Positions 1 through 8,302 of a stretch of 64,000 bases of DNA are shown in pieces. The notes beneath the pieces are model-generated. The model was not told where the DNA came from, did no database searches, and worked only from the letters and a program-made list of their open reading frames with translations. The position numbers and the translations under genes are program-made. How positions within the stretch are numbered: the first letter of the stretch is position 1; each line of letters starts with the position of its first letter. The DNA lies in assembly GCF_003944705.1 (NCBI RefSeq), contig NZ_RWIS01000001.1:124001-188000 (forward strand). The letters run 5' to 3'. The stretch is from Hymenobacter metallilatus (GTDB taxonomy: Bacteria; Bacteroidota; Bacteroidia; Cytophagales; Hymenobacteraceae).

Positions 1-666
1 GCCGTACAGCAGGGCCTCGCCGATGCTGCGGTGCGCGGGATGATTCTGACCGGCAGCGGAGAAAAGTCGTTTGTGGCCGGGGCCGATATTGCCGAGCTGA
101 CCAAGCTGGACGACGTGGGAGGCCGCCGGGCGGCGGTGCAGGGCCAGGAGGTGTTTCGCCTAATTGAGCGCAGCCCCAAGCCCGTAATTGCCGCCGTAAA
201 TGGCTTTGCACTGGGCGGCGGCTGCGAGCTGGCCATGGCCTGCCACCTGCGCATTGCCGCCGAAAACGCCCGTTTTGGTCAGCCCGAGGTGAACCTGGGC
301 CTGGTGCCCGGCTACGGTGGTACCCAGCGTCTCACCCAGCTCATCGGCAAGGGTAAGGCCCTGGAGCTGTTGCTGACGGCCGATATGATAAAAGCCGACG
401 AGGCGCTGCGCCTGGGCCTGGTGAACCACGTAGTGCCCCAGGCTGAGCTGCTGGGCTTCACGCGCCAGTTGCTGCTGCGCATCCTCACCAAAGCCCCCAT
501 TGCCCTGGGCCTGTGCATTGACGCCGTGGATGCCTATTTCGACAAAGGCCGGGACGGCTACCAGGCCGAGGCTGACGCCTTCGCCCGCTGTTTCGCCTCC
601 GAAGATTTTAAAGAAGGCACTACGGCATTTCTGGAAAAGCGTCCGGCAGCATTTACGGGGAATTAA
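1..666 (+). CDS. Enoyl-CoA hydratase/isomerase, 5' end missing
   Basis: Crotonase-family enzyme that hydrates trans-2-enoyl-CoA in beta-oxidation-type pathways in the cytoplasm. The frame is open from base 1, so the true start lies outside the window; a GTG at 31 is internal. Seen: the oxyanion-hole segment SFVAGADIAEL, the second hole segment with the first catalytic Glu (GGGCELAMAC), and the second catalytic Glu in FGQPEVNLGLVPGYGGTQRL, all in the usual crotonase order. Both glutamates are kept, which favours a hydratase over other crotonases. About 221 residues are visible of a usual 255-265. The stop codon TAA (664-666) lies inside the first arm of a heptad repeat. Substrate chain length cannot be told. 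Confidence 0.93.
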   Translation, partial: AVQQGLADAAVRGMILTGSGEKSFVAGADIAELTKLDDVGGRRAAVQGQEVFRLIERSPKPVIAAVNGFALGGGCELAMACHLRIAAENARFGQPEVNLGLVPGYGGTQRLTQLIGKGKALELLLTADMIKADEALRLGLVNHVVPQAELLGFTRQLLLRILTKAPIALGLCIDAVDAYFDKGRDGYQAEADAFARCFASEDFKEGTTAFLEKRPAAFTGN

Positions 667-782
667 AAATTGAGAATTAAGAATTAAAAATTGCAACTAG
701 GTTTTCTCGCTTTTAGCCACAACCAGCTGCACGATAATTTCTTAACATCCGGTTTTTAATTTTTAATTCTCAATTTTTAATT
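661..782. repeat. Inverted pair of heptad arrays, site A
   Basis: Left array 661-692 reads in 7-base steps as AATTAAA, AATTGAG, AATTAAG, AATTAAA plus four bases. Right array 753-782 is its reverse complement with about one mismatch; the outer 20 bases match exactly. The loop of about 60 bases (693-752) has no gene. The left array contains the stop codon of the upstream gene, and the right array ends 7 bases before the next start codon. Confidence 0.85.
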
Positions 783-789
783 AAAGTAG

Positions 790-2289
790 ATGAGTATTGC
801 CAAACGGCTGGCTTCGCAAACGGCTATTTATGGCGTAAGCAGCATTCTGGGCCGGGTACTAACGTTTCTGCTGGTGCGGGTGTACACGGGGCGGTTTGCG
901 GCGGCCGAGTATGGCATCGTGACGGGCATGTACGCCTACGTGTCGTTTCTGAACGTGGTGTTCACCTACGGCATGGAAACCACCTTCTTCCGCTTTGCCA
1001 ACCGCCCCGGCACCGACAGGCGCGAGTTGTACGACCGGGTAATGACGCTGCTGCTGCTTTCCAGCGCCGTGCTGACCGCCGGCCTGATGCTGCTGGCCCG
1101 GCCCCTGATGAGTTTGCTGAGCTTGCCGCCGGGCCACGAGCGGTACGCCGTCTGGATTGCGGCCATTCTGGGGCTTGATGCGGTGGCGGCCATTCCGTTT
1201 GCCCGGCTGCGGCTGGAAAACAAAGCCCGCAAGTTCGCCGGTATCCGGCTGGCCAACATTGGGCTGAACATTGCGCTGAATCTGTTTTTCATCGTGCTCT
1301 GCCCCGATGTGCTGGCGGGCAAGTACTTGGCTGGCCTTCGCCCGCTGGTAGCGGCGGTATACGACCCCACCGTGGGCGTGGGCTACGTGTTTCTCTCGAA
1401 CCTGGCGGCCTCAGCCTTCACGCTGCTGCTGCTGGGCCAGGAGCTGCTCGATTTCCGCTTCCGCCTGAGCCTGGAGCCGATACGGCCCCTGCTGCGCTAC
1501 GCCTACCCCATTATGCTCATGGGCCTGGCCGGCATGGTAAACGAAACGCTGGACCGGATTCTGCTGCCCCGCTGGCTGCCCGAGGGCTTCTATCCTGGCC
1601 AGAGCAATCTGGCGGCGGTAGGCGTTTACGGGGCCTGCTACAAGCTCAGCATTCTGATGAGCCTTGTCATTCAGGCCTTCAAATACGCGGCCGAGCCATT
1701 CTTCTTCGCCCAGAGCACCGAACAGAACTCGCCGCGCACATTTGCGCTGGTGCTCAAATGGTTTACGCTCTGCTGCGCCATGCTGTTCGTGGGCGTGAGC
1801 GTGAACGTGGATGTGGTGGCGCAGGTATTTCTGGGACGGCCCGAGTACCGGCAGGGGCTGGGCGTAGTACCAGTGCTGCTGTTGGCCAACCTGTTTCTGG
1901 GCGTGTACTGGAACCTCTCGGTGTGGTTTAAGCTCACTGACAAAACTTACTACGGTACCTACCTGGGCTTTGCCGGCGCGGTGCTCACCATTGCCCTCAA
2001 CTTCCTGCTGATTCCGGTGCTGGGCTACATGGGCTCGGCCCTGGCCACGCTGGCCTGCTACTTTATGATGGCAGCACTGTGCTGGTGGCTGGGCGAGCGG
2101 CACTACCCCATTCCTTATCCTGTGGTGCGCCTGCTGCTGTGGCTGGGCCTGGCCGTGGGCATAGTGGCCCTGAGCTGGTGGGTGCCGGTAGCCGAAGGCT
2201 GGCCCCGCTACGGCTTCCATGCCCTACTCACGCTGGGCTTTGTAGGCGTGGTGGCTGCCGTGGAAGGCCGGCGCCTGCGGGTTATCTAG
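790..2289 (+). CDS. Polysaccharide/lipid-linked oligosaccharide flippase (MOP superfamily)
   Basis: Integral inner-membrane protein of 499 residues, fitting Wzx/MurJ-type flippases that move lipid-linked sugars across the membrane. Seen: an N-terminus (ASQTAIYGVSSILGRVLTF) typical of the family, and about 12-14 hydrophobic segments spread over the whole length with short charged loops. The start is the ATG at 790, directly after repeat site A. The substrate cannot be read from sequence. The neighbouring sugar nucleotidyltransferase (2997-4007) is consistent with surface polysaccharide work. A second protein of the same type is encoded at 38474-39883. No catalytic residue can be checked, because the family is recognised by topology and N-terminal similarity. 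Confidence 0.85.
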   Translation: MSIAKRLASQTAIYGVSSILGRVLTFLLVRVYTGRFAAAEYGIVTGMYAYVSFLNVVFTYGMETTFFRFANRPGTDRRELYDRVMTLLLLSSAVLTAGLMLLARPLMSLLSLPPGHERYAVWIAAILGLDAVAAIPFARLRLENKARKFAGIRLANIGLNIALNLFFIVLCPDVLAGKYLAGLRPLVAAVYDPTVGVGYVFLSNLAASAFTLLLLGQELLDFRFRLSLEPIRPLLRYAYPIMLMGLAGMVNETLDRILLPRWLPEGFYPGQSNLAAVGVYGACYKLSILMSLVIQAFKYAAEPFFFAQSTEQNSPRTFALVLKWFTLCCAMLFVGVSVNVDVVAQVFLGRPEYRQGLGVVPVLLLANLFLGVYWNLSVWFKLTDKTYYGTYLGFAGAVLTIALNFLLIPVLGYMGSALATLACYFMMAALCWWLGERHYPIPYPVVRLLLWLGLAVGIVALSWWVPVAEGWPRYGFHALLTLGFVGVVAAVEGRRLRVI

Positions 2290-2406
2290 CTAGCAGCTGA
2301 TGGCTACTAGCTATTCGCTTTGTTCCTCCTATCTTTCGTTGCGGTAAGCAGCCAGCAGCTGGCCGTCCTGAAAAGCCAACAGCTAACCCTCACTAGCTAA
2401 CAGCTT
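2284..2406. repeat. Inverted pair of heptad arrays, site B
   Basis: Left array 2288-2315 steps as AGCTAGC, AGCTGAT, then GGCTACT, AGCTATT. The reverse complement of the right array (about 2373-2406) steps as AGCTGTT, AGCTAGT, then GAGGGTT, AGCTGTT. The arms share the word AGCT plus three bases and are not exact copies. A further CAGCAGC pair lies in the loop near 2349-2360. The flippase stop TAG (2287-2289) is inside the left arm. A possible -7 box (TATCTTTC, 2330-2337) sits in the loop before dut. Confidence 0.75.
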
Positions 2407-2416
2407 TAAAAAAACC

Positions 2417-2851
2417 ATGCGTATTCCCATCATCAATCAGTCGCGGCATGCGTTGCCCGAGTACCAAACGGCCCATGCCGCTGGTATGGATGTGCGCGCC
2501 AACCTCCCCGAGCCGATTACGTTGAAGCCCCTGCAACGCGCCCTCATTCCCACAGGCCTGTTTCTGGAAATTCCGGTTGGCTACGAAGTGCAGGTCCGCC
2601 CCCGTAGCGGATTGGCCTACAAACACGGCATTGGCATCGTTAATAGTCCCGGAACCATTGATGCCGACTACCGCGGCGAGCTAAAAGTACTATTAGTAAA
2701 TCTGTCGGACCAGGAGTTTGTGGTACAGGATGGGGAGCGGGTTGCACAGCTGGTAGTAGCCCGCCACGAAACCGTGGTATGGCAGCCGGCCCAGGAGCTC
2801 AGCGAAACCCAGCGGGGCAGTGGCGGCTATGGCAGCACAGGCACCGTTTGA
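2417..2851 (+). CDS. dut: dUTP diphosphatase
   Basis: Trimeric cytoplasmic dUTPase of 144 residues that converts dUTP to dUMP and diphosphate, keeping uracil out of DNA and feeding dTMP synthesis. All five family motifs are visible in order: motif 1 [10 protein letters not shown], motif 2 PRSGLAYK, motif 3 [17 protein letters not shown] (with the catalytic Asp), motif 4 GERVAQLVV, and the glycine-rich C-terminal motif 5 [10 protein letters not shown]. The length is normal for bacterial Dut. The ATG at 2417 follows repeat site B by about 10 bases, and the stop TGA (2849-2851) forms the edge of repeat site C. Confidence 0.97.
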   Translation: MRIPIINQSRHALPEYQTAHAAGMDVRANLPEPITLKPLQRALIPTGLFLEIPVGYEVQVRPRSGLAYKHGIGIVNSPGTIDADYRGELKVLLVNLSDQEFVVQDGERVAQLVVARHETVVWQPAQELSETQRGSGGYGSTGTV

Positions 2852-2982
2852 ATTAAAAATTGAGAATCAGGAAGTAAAAACCGGCCATTGTAATAGCTGA
2901 AAATCTGCTCAGATATGATGTTAAACGGTTTTTTTATTTCCTGACTCGTGACTTTTAATTCTTCATTTTTAATTTTTAATTC
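2849..2982. repeat. Inverted pair of heptad arrays with unequal arms, site C
   Basis: Left array (about 2850-2884) has five units such as GAATTAA, AAATTGA, then GAATCAG, GAAGTAA. The reverse complement of the right array (about 2926-2982) has eight units with the same outermost and innermost words and about three extra units (for example AAGTCAC, GAGTCAG) in the middle. The loop is about 45 bases. The arm touches the dut stop codon and ends 14 bases before the next start. Confidence 0.82.
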
Positions 2983-2996
2983 CTAACTGACCCCAC

Positions 2997-4007
2997 ATGA
3001 AGATTATCGTCCCGATGGCTGGCATGGGCAAGCGGATGCGGCCCCACACGCTTACCGTTCCCAAGCCGCTCATTCCTATTGCCGGCAAACCCATTGTACA
3101 CCGCTTGGTGGAAGATATTGCCAAAGTGTGCGGGGAGCCGGTAGAGGAAGTTGCGTTCATCATCGGGCGCTTCGGTAGTGAGGTTGAGAAAAGCCTGGTG
3201 CAGATTGCCGAATCGGTGGGCGCCACGGGCACCATTCACTACCAGGATGAGCCCCTGGGTACGGCCCATGCCATCCTATGCGCTCAGTCGGCCCTGGATG
3301 GCCCCGTGGTTGTAGCCTTTGCCGACACGCTGTTCAAAGCCGATTTTATCCTGGATGCCTCGGCCGAGGGCACCATCTGGGTGCAGCGCGTAGACGACCC
3401 CAAGCCGTTTGGAGTGGTAAAGCTTGACGAGCAGGGCCAGATTACCGACTTCGTAGAGAAACCCCAGGAATTCGTTTCCGACCTGGCCATTATCGGCATC
3501 TATTACTTCAAGGATGGCGAGTACCTGAAGCGGGAGCTGCAATACCTGCTCGACCATGACATCAAGGACAAAGGCGAGTACCAACTCACCAACGCCCTCG
3601 AAAACATGAAGAATAAGGGTACCAAGTTTGTACCCGGCCGCGTAACCGAGTGGCTCGACTGCGGCAATAAGGATGCTACCGTTTTCACCAACCAACGCTA
3701 CCTGGCTTACCTGGAGGAGCGCGGTGAGCAACTGGTGGCCGAATCTGCCAAAATCACCAACTCCGTGCTTATCCCGCCCGTGTACGTGGGCGAAGGAGTG
3801 GTCATTACCGACTCGGTAGTGGGCCCGCACGTTTCGCTGGGTGCTCATACCAATGTGCGGCATTCCGTCGTTTCCAACTCCATTGTGCAACAGTCGGCCT
3901 CCATCCTGCACGCCAATATTACCAACTCAATGGTAGGCAGCCATGCCAGCGTGGCCAGCCAGCCCAACGATTTGAGCGTGGGCGACTATAACACGCTGCG
4001 CGTGTGA
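2997..4007 (+). CDS. Sugar-phosphate nucleotidyltransferase
   Basis: Cytoplasmic enzyme of 336 residues expected to make an NDP-sugar from a sugar 1-phosphate and an NTP. Seen: the N-terminal signature with the nucleotide-binding loop (MKIIVPMAGMGKRMRP followed by TVPKPLIPIAGKP), the region around FADTLF that carries the metal-binding Asp, and a C-terminal part from about residue 255 with hexapeptide-like repeats (NSVLIPPVYVGEGVVITDSV) typical of a left-handed beta helix. The best match in memory is the glucose-1-phosphate thymidylyltransferase/uridylyltransferase group; the exact sugar is not decidable. ATG start at 2997. It lies between the flippase/dut genes and the TPR operon on the same strand. 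Confidence 0.88.
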   Translation: MKIIVPMAGMGKRMRPHTLTVPKPLIPIAGKPIVHRLVEDIAKVCGEPVEEVAFIIGRFGSEVEKSLVQIAESVGATGTIHYQDEPLGTAHAILCAQSALDGPVVVAFADTLFKADFILDASAEGTIWVQRVDDPKPFGVVKLDEQGQITDFVEKPQEFVSDLAIIGIYYFKDGEYLKRELQYLLDHDIKDKGEYQLTNALENMKNKGTKFVPGRVTEWLDCGNKDATVFTNQRYLAYLEERGEQLVAESAKITNSVLIPPVYVGEGVVITDSVVGPHVSLGAHTNVRHSVVSNSIVQQSASILHANITNSMVGSHASVASQPNDLSVGDYNTLRV

Positions 4008-4028
4008 TATTTTTGCGTCTTCTGACGT

Positions 4029-4103
4029 TTAGTAGTTGGTCACGGGTAGTTGGTAATTGGATTCCCAATCATTATCCTACTACCAACTACCCAGTGCTAC
4101 CTA
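4029..4103. repeat. Inverted pair of heptad arrays, site D
   Basis: Left array (about 4031-4060) steps as GTAGTTG, GTCACGG, then GTAGTTG, GTAATTG. The reverse complement of the right array (about 4075-4103) steps as GTAGGTA, GCACTGG, then GTAGTTG, GTAGTAG. GGGTAGTTGGTA is shared exactly. The loop is only about 15 bases, so this one could fold as a simple hairpin. It lies 22 bases after the stop of the nucleotidyltransferase and ends just before the TPR gene. A possible -7 box (TATTTTTG) is at 4008-4015. Confidence 0.78.
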
Positions 4104-4110
4104 CCTTTCC

Positions 4111-5925
4111 ATGAGTCGATTTGGTGCGTTTTCCCTGCTGCTGCTGCTGGGCCTGCTGCTGGCCGGGCCGGGGTATGCCCAACAAACACCAGCACCTGCT
4201 GAAAAGGCCGACCCCGTAAAGCCCCGCAAGCTGACCCGTAAGGAGCGCAAGGAGCTGGCGCGGCGGGCGGCCCTGGATGCTGCCTCCCGGCAGCGGGTGA
4301 ACCTCTCGGAGAAAGACCGGGAGATGAGCGAGGCTTTTTTTGTGGACGGGGTGCGGTTTCTGCTGCTTGAAGACTACAATAAAGCTCTGGAGCGGCTGCT
4401 CAAGGCCTACGCCCTCAACCCCACCAACGCGGCCGTTAACTACAAAATAGCCGAAACCAACCTGCTGAGCGGCAACCTCAAGGATGCCACCAACTTTGCG
4501 CTGGCGGCCGTGAAGCTCGACCCGCAAAATGCCTACTACTACCTGTTGCTGGCCCAGATTTACGCCTCCCAGAAGCAGTACGACGAAGCCGCCCAGACCT
4601 ACACCACCCTCATTAAGACGGTTTCCAACTCGGGGCCCTACCTGTTCAACCTGGCCGACCTGTACCTGGCCCAGGGCAAGCTGAACGAAGCGCTGGCCAC
4701 GTTTGAGGAAGCCGAGAAGAAATTTGGCCCCCTGGATGAGGTATCCTTCAAAAAGCAGCAGATTTACCTCAAGCAGAACAACCTGGATAAGGCCCTGCAG
4801 GAGGGGGAAGCGCTGATTACCGCCAACCCCGATGAGGTGCGCTACGTGCTGGCCCAGGCCCAGCTCTACGCCACCAATAACCGCCTGCCCGATGCCATCC
4901 GGGTGTCGGAACAGGCCCTGAAGCAGGACCCCGACAACCCCCGGGCCCGTATGATTCTGGCCGACGTATACCGGCAGCAGAAGAACGCGCCGGAATCGGA
5001 GCGGCAGCTGAAGCTGGCATTTGAAAGCCCGGCCCTGGATATTGACAATAAGGTGCGCATTCTGATTGACTACATCAAGCAGCTGCCCAATCCCGACCTG
5101 AACCAGACCGCCCAGGAGCTGGCGGCCATTACCACCCGGGTACATCCCAAGGAAGCCAAGGCCTTTTCTATTGCCGGCGACATTCAAACGGTAACCGGTA
5201 ACCGCCGTGAGGCCCGCGCGAACTACTCCAAAGCCATCCGCCTCGATAACTCCCGCTACCAGATCTGGCAGCAGGTGGTGCTCATTGATGCCGAGCTTAA
5301 CCAAGTGGATTCATTGCTGGCGCACACCAGCCAAGCCCTGGAGCTGTTCCCGAACCAGGCACCGCTCTGGTTTTATAACGGCGTGGGCTACCAGCTGAAA
5401 AAACAGCCCGCCAAAGCTGTAAAATCTCTGGAATACGGCCGCAAGCTGGCCACCGACAACCCCGAGCTGCTGGCCCAGTTCGACACCCAACTGGGCGACA
5501 CCTACCACGAGTTGAAGGACTATGCCAAGTCGGATGCGGCTTATGAGGCGGCCCTGACCTTTGATGCCAATAATGCTCAGGCGCTTAATAATTACAGCTA
5601 TTACCTTTCTTTGCGGGGCGAAAAGCTGGACCGGGCCAAGGAAATGGCGGGCAAGCTGGTGAAACAGAACCCCGACAACGATACCTACCTGGATACCTAC
5701 GGCTGGGTGCTCTACCGCCTGAAAGACTACGCCGGGGCCCGGCAACAGCTTGAAAAAGCCCTGAAAACCACCACCGACGCTACCGTGGTGGAACACTACG
5801 GTGACGTGCTGTTCCAGCTGGGCGAGACGGATAAGGCCCTGGCCGAATGGCAGCGTGCCCGGAAGCTGGGCGGCGCCTCCCCGCTCATCGACCGTAAGAT
5901 CAAAGACAAAAAATTATATGAGTAA
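4111..5925 (+). CDS. TPR-repeat protein, exported
   Basis: Protein of 604 residues made almost wholly of tetratricopeptide repeats; such proteins act as assembly scaffolds. The start chosen is ATG 4111 because it gives a clean signal peptide (FGAFSLLLLLGLLLAGPGYAQ); a TTG 54 bases upstream lies in repeat site D. A Lys/Arg-rich stretch follows the signal (KPRKLTRKERKELARRAA). At least ten TPR-like units follow, such as DYNKALERLLKAYALNPTN and KSLEYGRKLATDNPELLAQF. It overlaps the next gene by 8 bases (ATGAGTAA), indicating translational coupling with the DUF4292 lipoprotein and the EnvC-like protein. A role at the envelope, perhaps organising this trio, is inference. Confidence 0.88.
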   Translation: MSRFGAFSLLLLLGLLLAGPGYAQQTPAPAEKADPVKPRKLTRKERKELARRAALDAASRQRVNLSEKDREMSEAFFVDGVRFLLLEDYNKALERLLKAYALNPTNAAVNYKIAETNLLSGNLKDATNFALAAVKLDPQNAYYYLLLAQIYASQKQYDEAAQTYTTLIKTVSNSGPYLFNLADLYLAQGKLNEALATFEEAEKKFGPLDEVSFKKQQIYLKQNNLDKALQEGEALITANPDEVRYVLAQAQLYATNNRLPDAIRVSEQALKQDPDNPRARMILADVYRQQKNAPESERQLKLAFESPALDIDNKVRILIDYIKQLPNPDLNQTAQELAAITTRVHPKEAKAFSIAGDIQTVTGNRREARANYSKAIRLDNSRYQIWQQVVLIDAELNQVDSLLAHTSQALELFPNQAPLWFYNGVGYQLKKQPAKAVKSLEYGRKLATDNPELLAQFDTQLGDTYHELKDYAKSDAAYEAALTFDANNAQALNNYSYYLSLRGEKLDRAKEMAGKLVKQNPDNDTYLDTYGWVLYRLKDYAGARQQLEKALKTTTDATVVEHYGDVLFQLGETDKALAEWQRARKLGGASPLIDRKIKDKKLYE

Positions 5926-6676
5926 CCGCCTTGTGCTGGTGCTGCTGAGCGCCCTGATGCTGCTGGGCAGCTGTACCCGCAAACTGCTGCCCGGCCGCAA
6001 ACCAGCTGCCACGGTTCCCATGCCGGAAGCCATCAAAGCGGCCAATGTGGATTTTCGCTTTCTGGCAGCCAAGGGCAAAGCGCAGTTTGGTGACCAGGGC
6101 GGCAACATCAACGTGCGCATTCGGAAGGATAGTGTTATCTGGATTTCGGCCTCGCTGGTGGGCATTGAGGGCGGCCGCATCTACATCACCCGCGACTCGG
6201 TACAGGTGCTTGATAAGTTGCACAAGGAGTATTACGCCGGCGACTTTGCCTATCTGAGCCAGCGGCTGAATGTGCCCGTGAACTTTGAAACCATTCAGGC
6301 CCTGCTGCTGGGCAATTACCTGGCTCCGTTGAGTGCTGGCGTTCAACCTACCGTTGCTACCGAAGGCCCTATGCAGCGCGTGAGCTACGAGCAGGCCGGC
6401 CTGCTCGTACAGCAGCTCGTAAACCTGGAGCGGGGCCGCATCCAGCAGCTGCAGGTACAGGCTCCGGCCAACCAGAACAAGCTCACGGTGGACTACTCCG
6501 ATTTCCGGGCGCTGGAGCGCAACCCATTGCAGTTTGCCTTTAATACGCTGGTGCAGGTGCAACAGGGCCAAACGCCTCCCACCACCGTTACCATTACCTA
6601 CCGCTCAGTAGATGTGGATAAGGAGCGGCTGCAGTTCCCGTTCTCGGTTCCGAAAGGCTATGCGCGTAAAAAGTAA
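5918..6676 (+). CDS. DUF4292 family lipoprotein
   Basis: Predicted outer-membrane lipoprotein of 252 residues. The start ATG 5918 overlaps the TPR stop and gives a short signal ending in a lipobox (MLLGSC, lipidated Cys at residue 19). The body matches the DUF4292 family of Bacteroidota, whose members recall LolA/LolB-like beta folds: repeated short beta strands such as VNVRIRKDSVIWISAS-like segments and IYITRDSVQVLDKL. Function is not established. It is sandwiched between the TPR gene (8-base overlap) and the EnvC-like gene (17-base overlap), so all three should be one transcript with coupled translation. A role in cell-envelope lipid or protein traffic is inference from fold and context. 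Confidence 0.82.
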   Translation: MSNRLVLVLLSALMLLGSCTRKLLPGRKPAATVPMPEAIKAANVDFRFLAAKGKAQFGDQGGNINVRIRKDSVIWISASLVGIEGGRIYITRDSVQVLDKLHKEYYAGDFAYLSQRLNVPVNFETIQALLLGNYLAPLSAGVQPTVATEGPMQRVSYEQAGLLVQQLVNLERGRIQQLQVQAPANQNKLTVDYSDFRALERNPLQFAFNTLVQVQQGQTPPTTVTITYRSVDVDKERLQFPFSVPKGYARKK

Positions 6677-8006
6677 CTACTGGTGGGTGGGCTTGTGTGC
6701 ACTGCTTGTGCTGCTGACATTTCAGTCAGCCTGGGCGCAGCGCAAATCCAAGGCCCAGCTGGAGCGGGAGCGGCGGGCCACGCTGCGCCGCATCCAGGAA
6801 ACCAGCCGCATCCTGGCCCAGACGCAGAAGCAGAAACAGGCTTCAGTGGGGCAGTTGAATGCTCTGAAAGAAAAGCTGACGGTACAGCAGGGCGTTATTA
6901 AGAATATCAGCAACGAGCTGCACTACATTGAAACCGATGTAGTACAGACCGAAACGCAGGTGCAGAAAACCCAACAGAGCCTGGAGCAGCTCAAGGCCGA
7001 GTACGCCCGCCTGATTTATGCCGGCTCCAAAACGGCCAACGGTTACAACCGGCTGATGTTCCTGTTTGCCTCGGAGTCATTCAACCAGTTTCTGCTGCGC
7101 CTGCGCTACATCCGGCAGTACACCGAAGTTCGCCAGGCCCAGGCCGCACAGATTACCCACACCCAGCAGCGGCTCAGCACCCAGCTGCTGGGGCTTAAGG
7201 AGAAGCGCCAGGAGAAAGGTAGCCTGCTCAACAACCAGATTTCGGAGAAGAAAAACCTGCTAACGCTCAAAACCCAGCAGGCGGAGGTAGTTACCAAGCT
7301 CACGCAGCAGGAAGAAGGCTTACGGAAAGAGCTGGCCGCGCGCCAGCAGGCCGTAAGCCGCCTCGATAATCTGATTGCCCAGCGTGTGCGCGAGGAAATT
7401 GCCCGCGCTGCCCGGGCGGCGGCCCGTCGGGCGGCCGCTGCCTCTGCGGCCCGCGCGTCGGCGGCTACGGCTCCGGGCCGCAGCCCGGCGGCTACAACCC
7501 GCGCCAGCCCCACAGCCGAAGCCGAAGCTGCCGCTGCCAGCGCCGCCGAGCGGGTCGACCGCGTCACGCTTACCCCGGAAACGGCCGAGCTGGCTGCTTC
7601 CTTCCACGACAACCGGGGCAACCTGCCCTGGCCGGTAGGTCGGGGCTTTATCAGCCAGCGGTTTGGGCGCCACAACCACCCCGTGCTGAAAAACGTGGTA
7701 GTTGAAAACCGGGGCGTAGATATTCAGACCAGCGCGGGTGAGCCGGTGCGGGCCGTGTTCGGAGGTAAAGTGCTAACCGTAGCCAGTGTGCCCGGCATGA
7801 ACACCATTGTAATGGTGCAGCATGGCGACTACTTCACAGTGTATGCCAAGCTGCGGAGCGTGAGCGTGAGCGAGGGCCAGACCGTACAGGCCCGGCAGGC
7901 TATTGGCACGGTATCCACTGATGCGGAGGGCACCTCTGAAGTACAATTTCAGGTGTGGCACAACAGCTCCAACCTTAACCCCGAAAACTGGCTGGGGCGG
8001 AAATAG
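6660..8006 (+). CDS. EnvC-like murein hydrolase activator with degenerate LytM domain
   Basis: Exported protein of 448 residues: signal peptide ending SAWAQ, a long coiled coil (about residues 25-255), an Ala/Arg-rich linker (about 250-305) and a C-terminal M23/LytM fold. The zinc-site residues are lost: the HxxxD position reads NRGVD, the HxH position reads EVQ, and the active-site His of the YxHL segment reads YAKL. This pattern fits EnvC/NlpD-type regulators that switch on amidases rather than cut peptidoglycan. ATG 6660 overlaps the DUF4292 gene by 17 bases. The stop is followed by a weak repeat and a terminator. A role in daughter-cell separation is inferred from the family. Confidence 0.88.
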   Translation: MRVKSNYWWVGLCALLVLLTFQSAWAQRKSKAQLERERRATLRRIQETSRILAQTQKQKQASVGQLNALKEKLTVQQGVIKNISNELHYIETDVVQTETQVQKTQQSLEQLKAEYARLIYAGSKTANGYNRLMFLFASESFNQFLLRLRYIRQYTEVRQAQAAQITHTQQRLSTQLLGLKEKRQEKGSLLNNQISEKKNLLTLKTQQAEVVTKLTQQEEGLRKELAARQQAVSRLDNLIAQRVREEIARAARAAARRAAAASAARASAATAPGRSPAATTRASPTAEAEAAAASAAERVDRVTLTPETAELAASFHDNRGNLPWPVGRGFISQRFGRHNHPVLKNVVVENRGVDIQTSAGEPVRAVFGGKVLTVASVPGMNTIVMVQHGDYFTVYAKLRSVSVSEGQTVQARQAIGTVSTDAEGTSEVQFQVWHNSSNLNPENWLGRK

Positions 8007-8062
8007 GCTGCAAGCTGCAATTCACTCGTCGGCTGGCAGCTTACCGCGGCTGGTTTGCAGCC
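8004..8062. repeat. Short inverted repeat with heptad-like words (weak)
   Basis: GGCTGCA, AGCTGCA follow each other from the stop codon TAG (8004-8006), and the inverted copy ends at 8062 (TTGCAGCC). The right side also carries an AGCTGCC-type word. It has the same stop-codon placement as the clearer heptad sites but only two units, so it is a tentative member. Confidence 0.45.
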
Positions 8063-8095
8063 AAAAAAAAACACCGTGCAATGCGCGGTGTCTTT
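8063..8095. terminator. Hairpin terminator after the EnvC-like gene
   Basis: An A tract (8063-8070), stem ACACCG (8071-8076) pairing with CGGTGT (8086-8091), then TCTTTCT. It can act in both directions, between the + strand operon and the convergent LytTR gene. The rest of 8096-8302 shows no gene, tRNA or riboswitch that I recognise. Confidence 0.65.
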
Positions 8096-8302
8096 CTGAG
8101 CTATGAAAACAAACTTAGCTATCAGAATCCCTCCCCTGGTGCAGCGCTACTCGGGCTGAGTCAGCACTGCTCCCAAGGTTAATCCCCGATAACCATTCGA
8201 AAGATACGGGGGATGGCCACAGCCGGATGGGCAAATTCGCCGAAACTGTTTTTTCCCTCGATGAATTATCCAAATTAGGACCCTGCTACTCCAGCATCAG
8301 AA

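Noticed and set aside
4087-5304. Minus-strand ORF of 405 codons
   Set aside because: It is antisense to the TPR gene, with no recognisable domain.
8096-8302. Possible riboswitch or small RNA between the EnvC-like and LytTR genes
   Set aside because: Some short conserved-looking strings are present (CCACAGCC, CTGAGTCAG), but I could not build a known riboswitch core on either strand.
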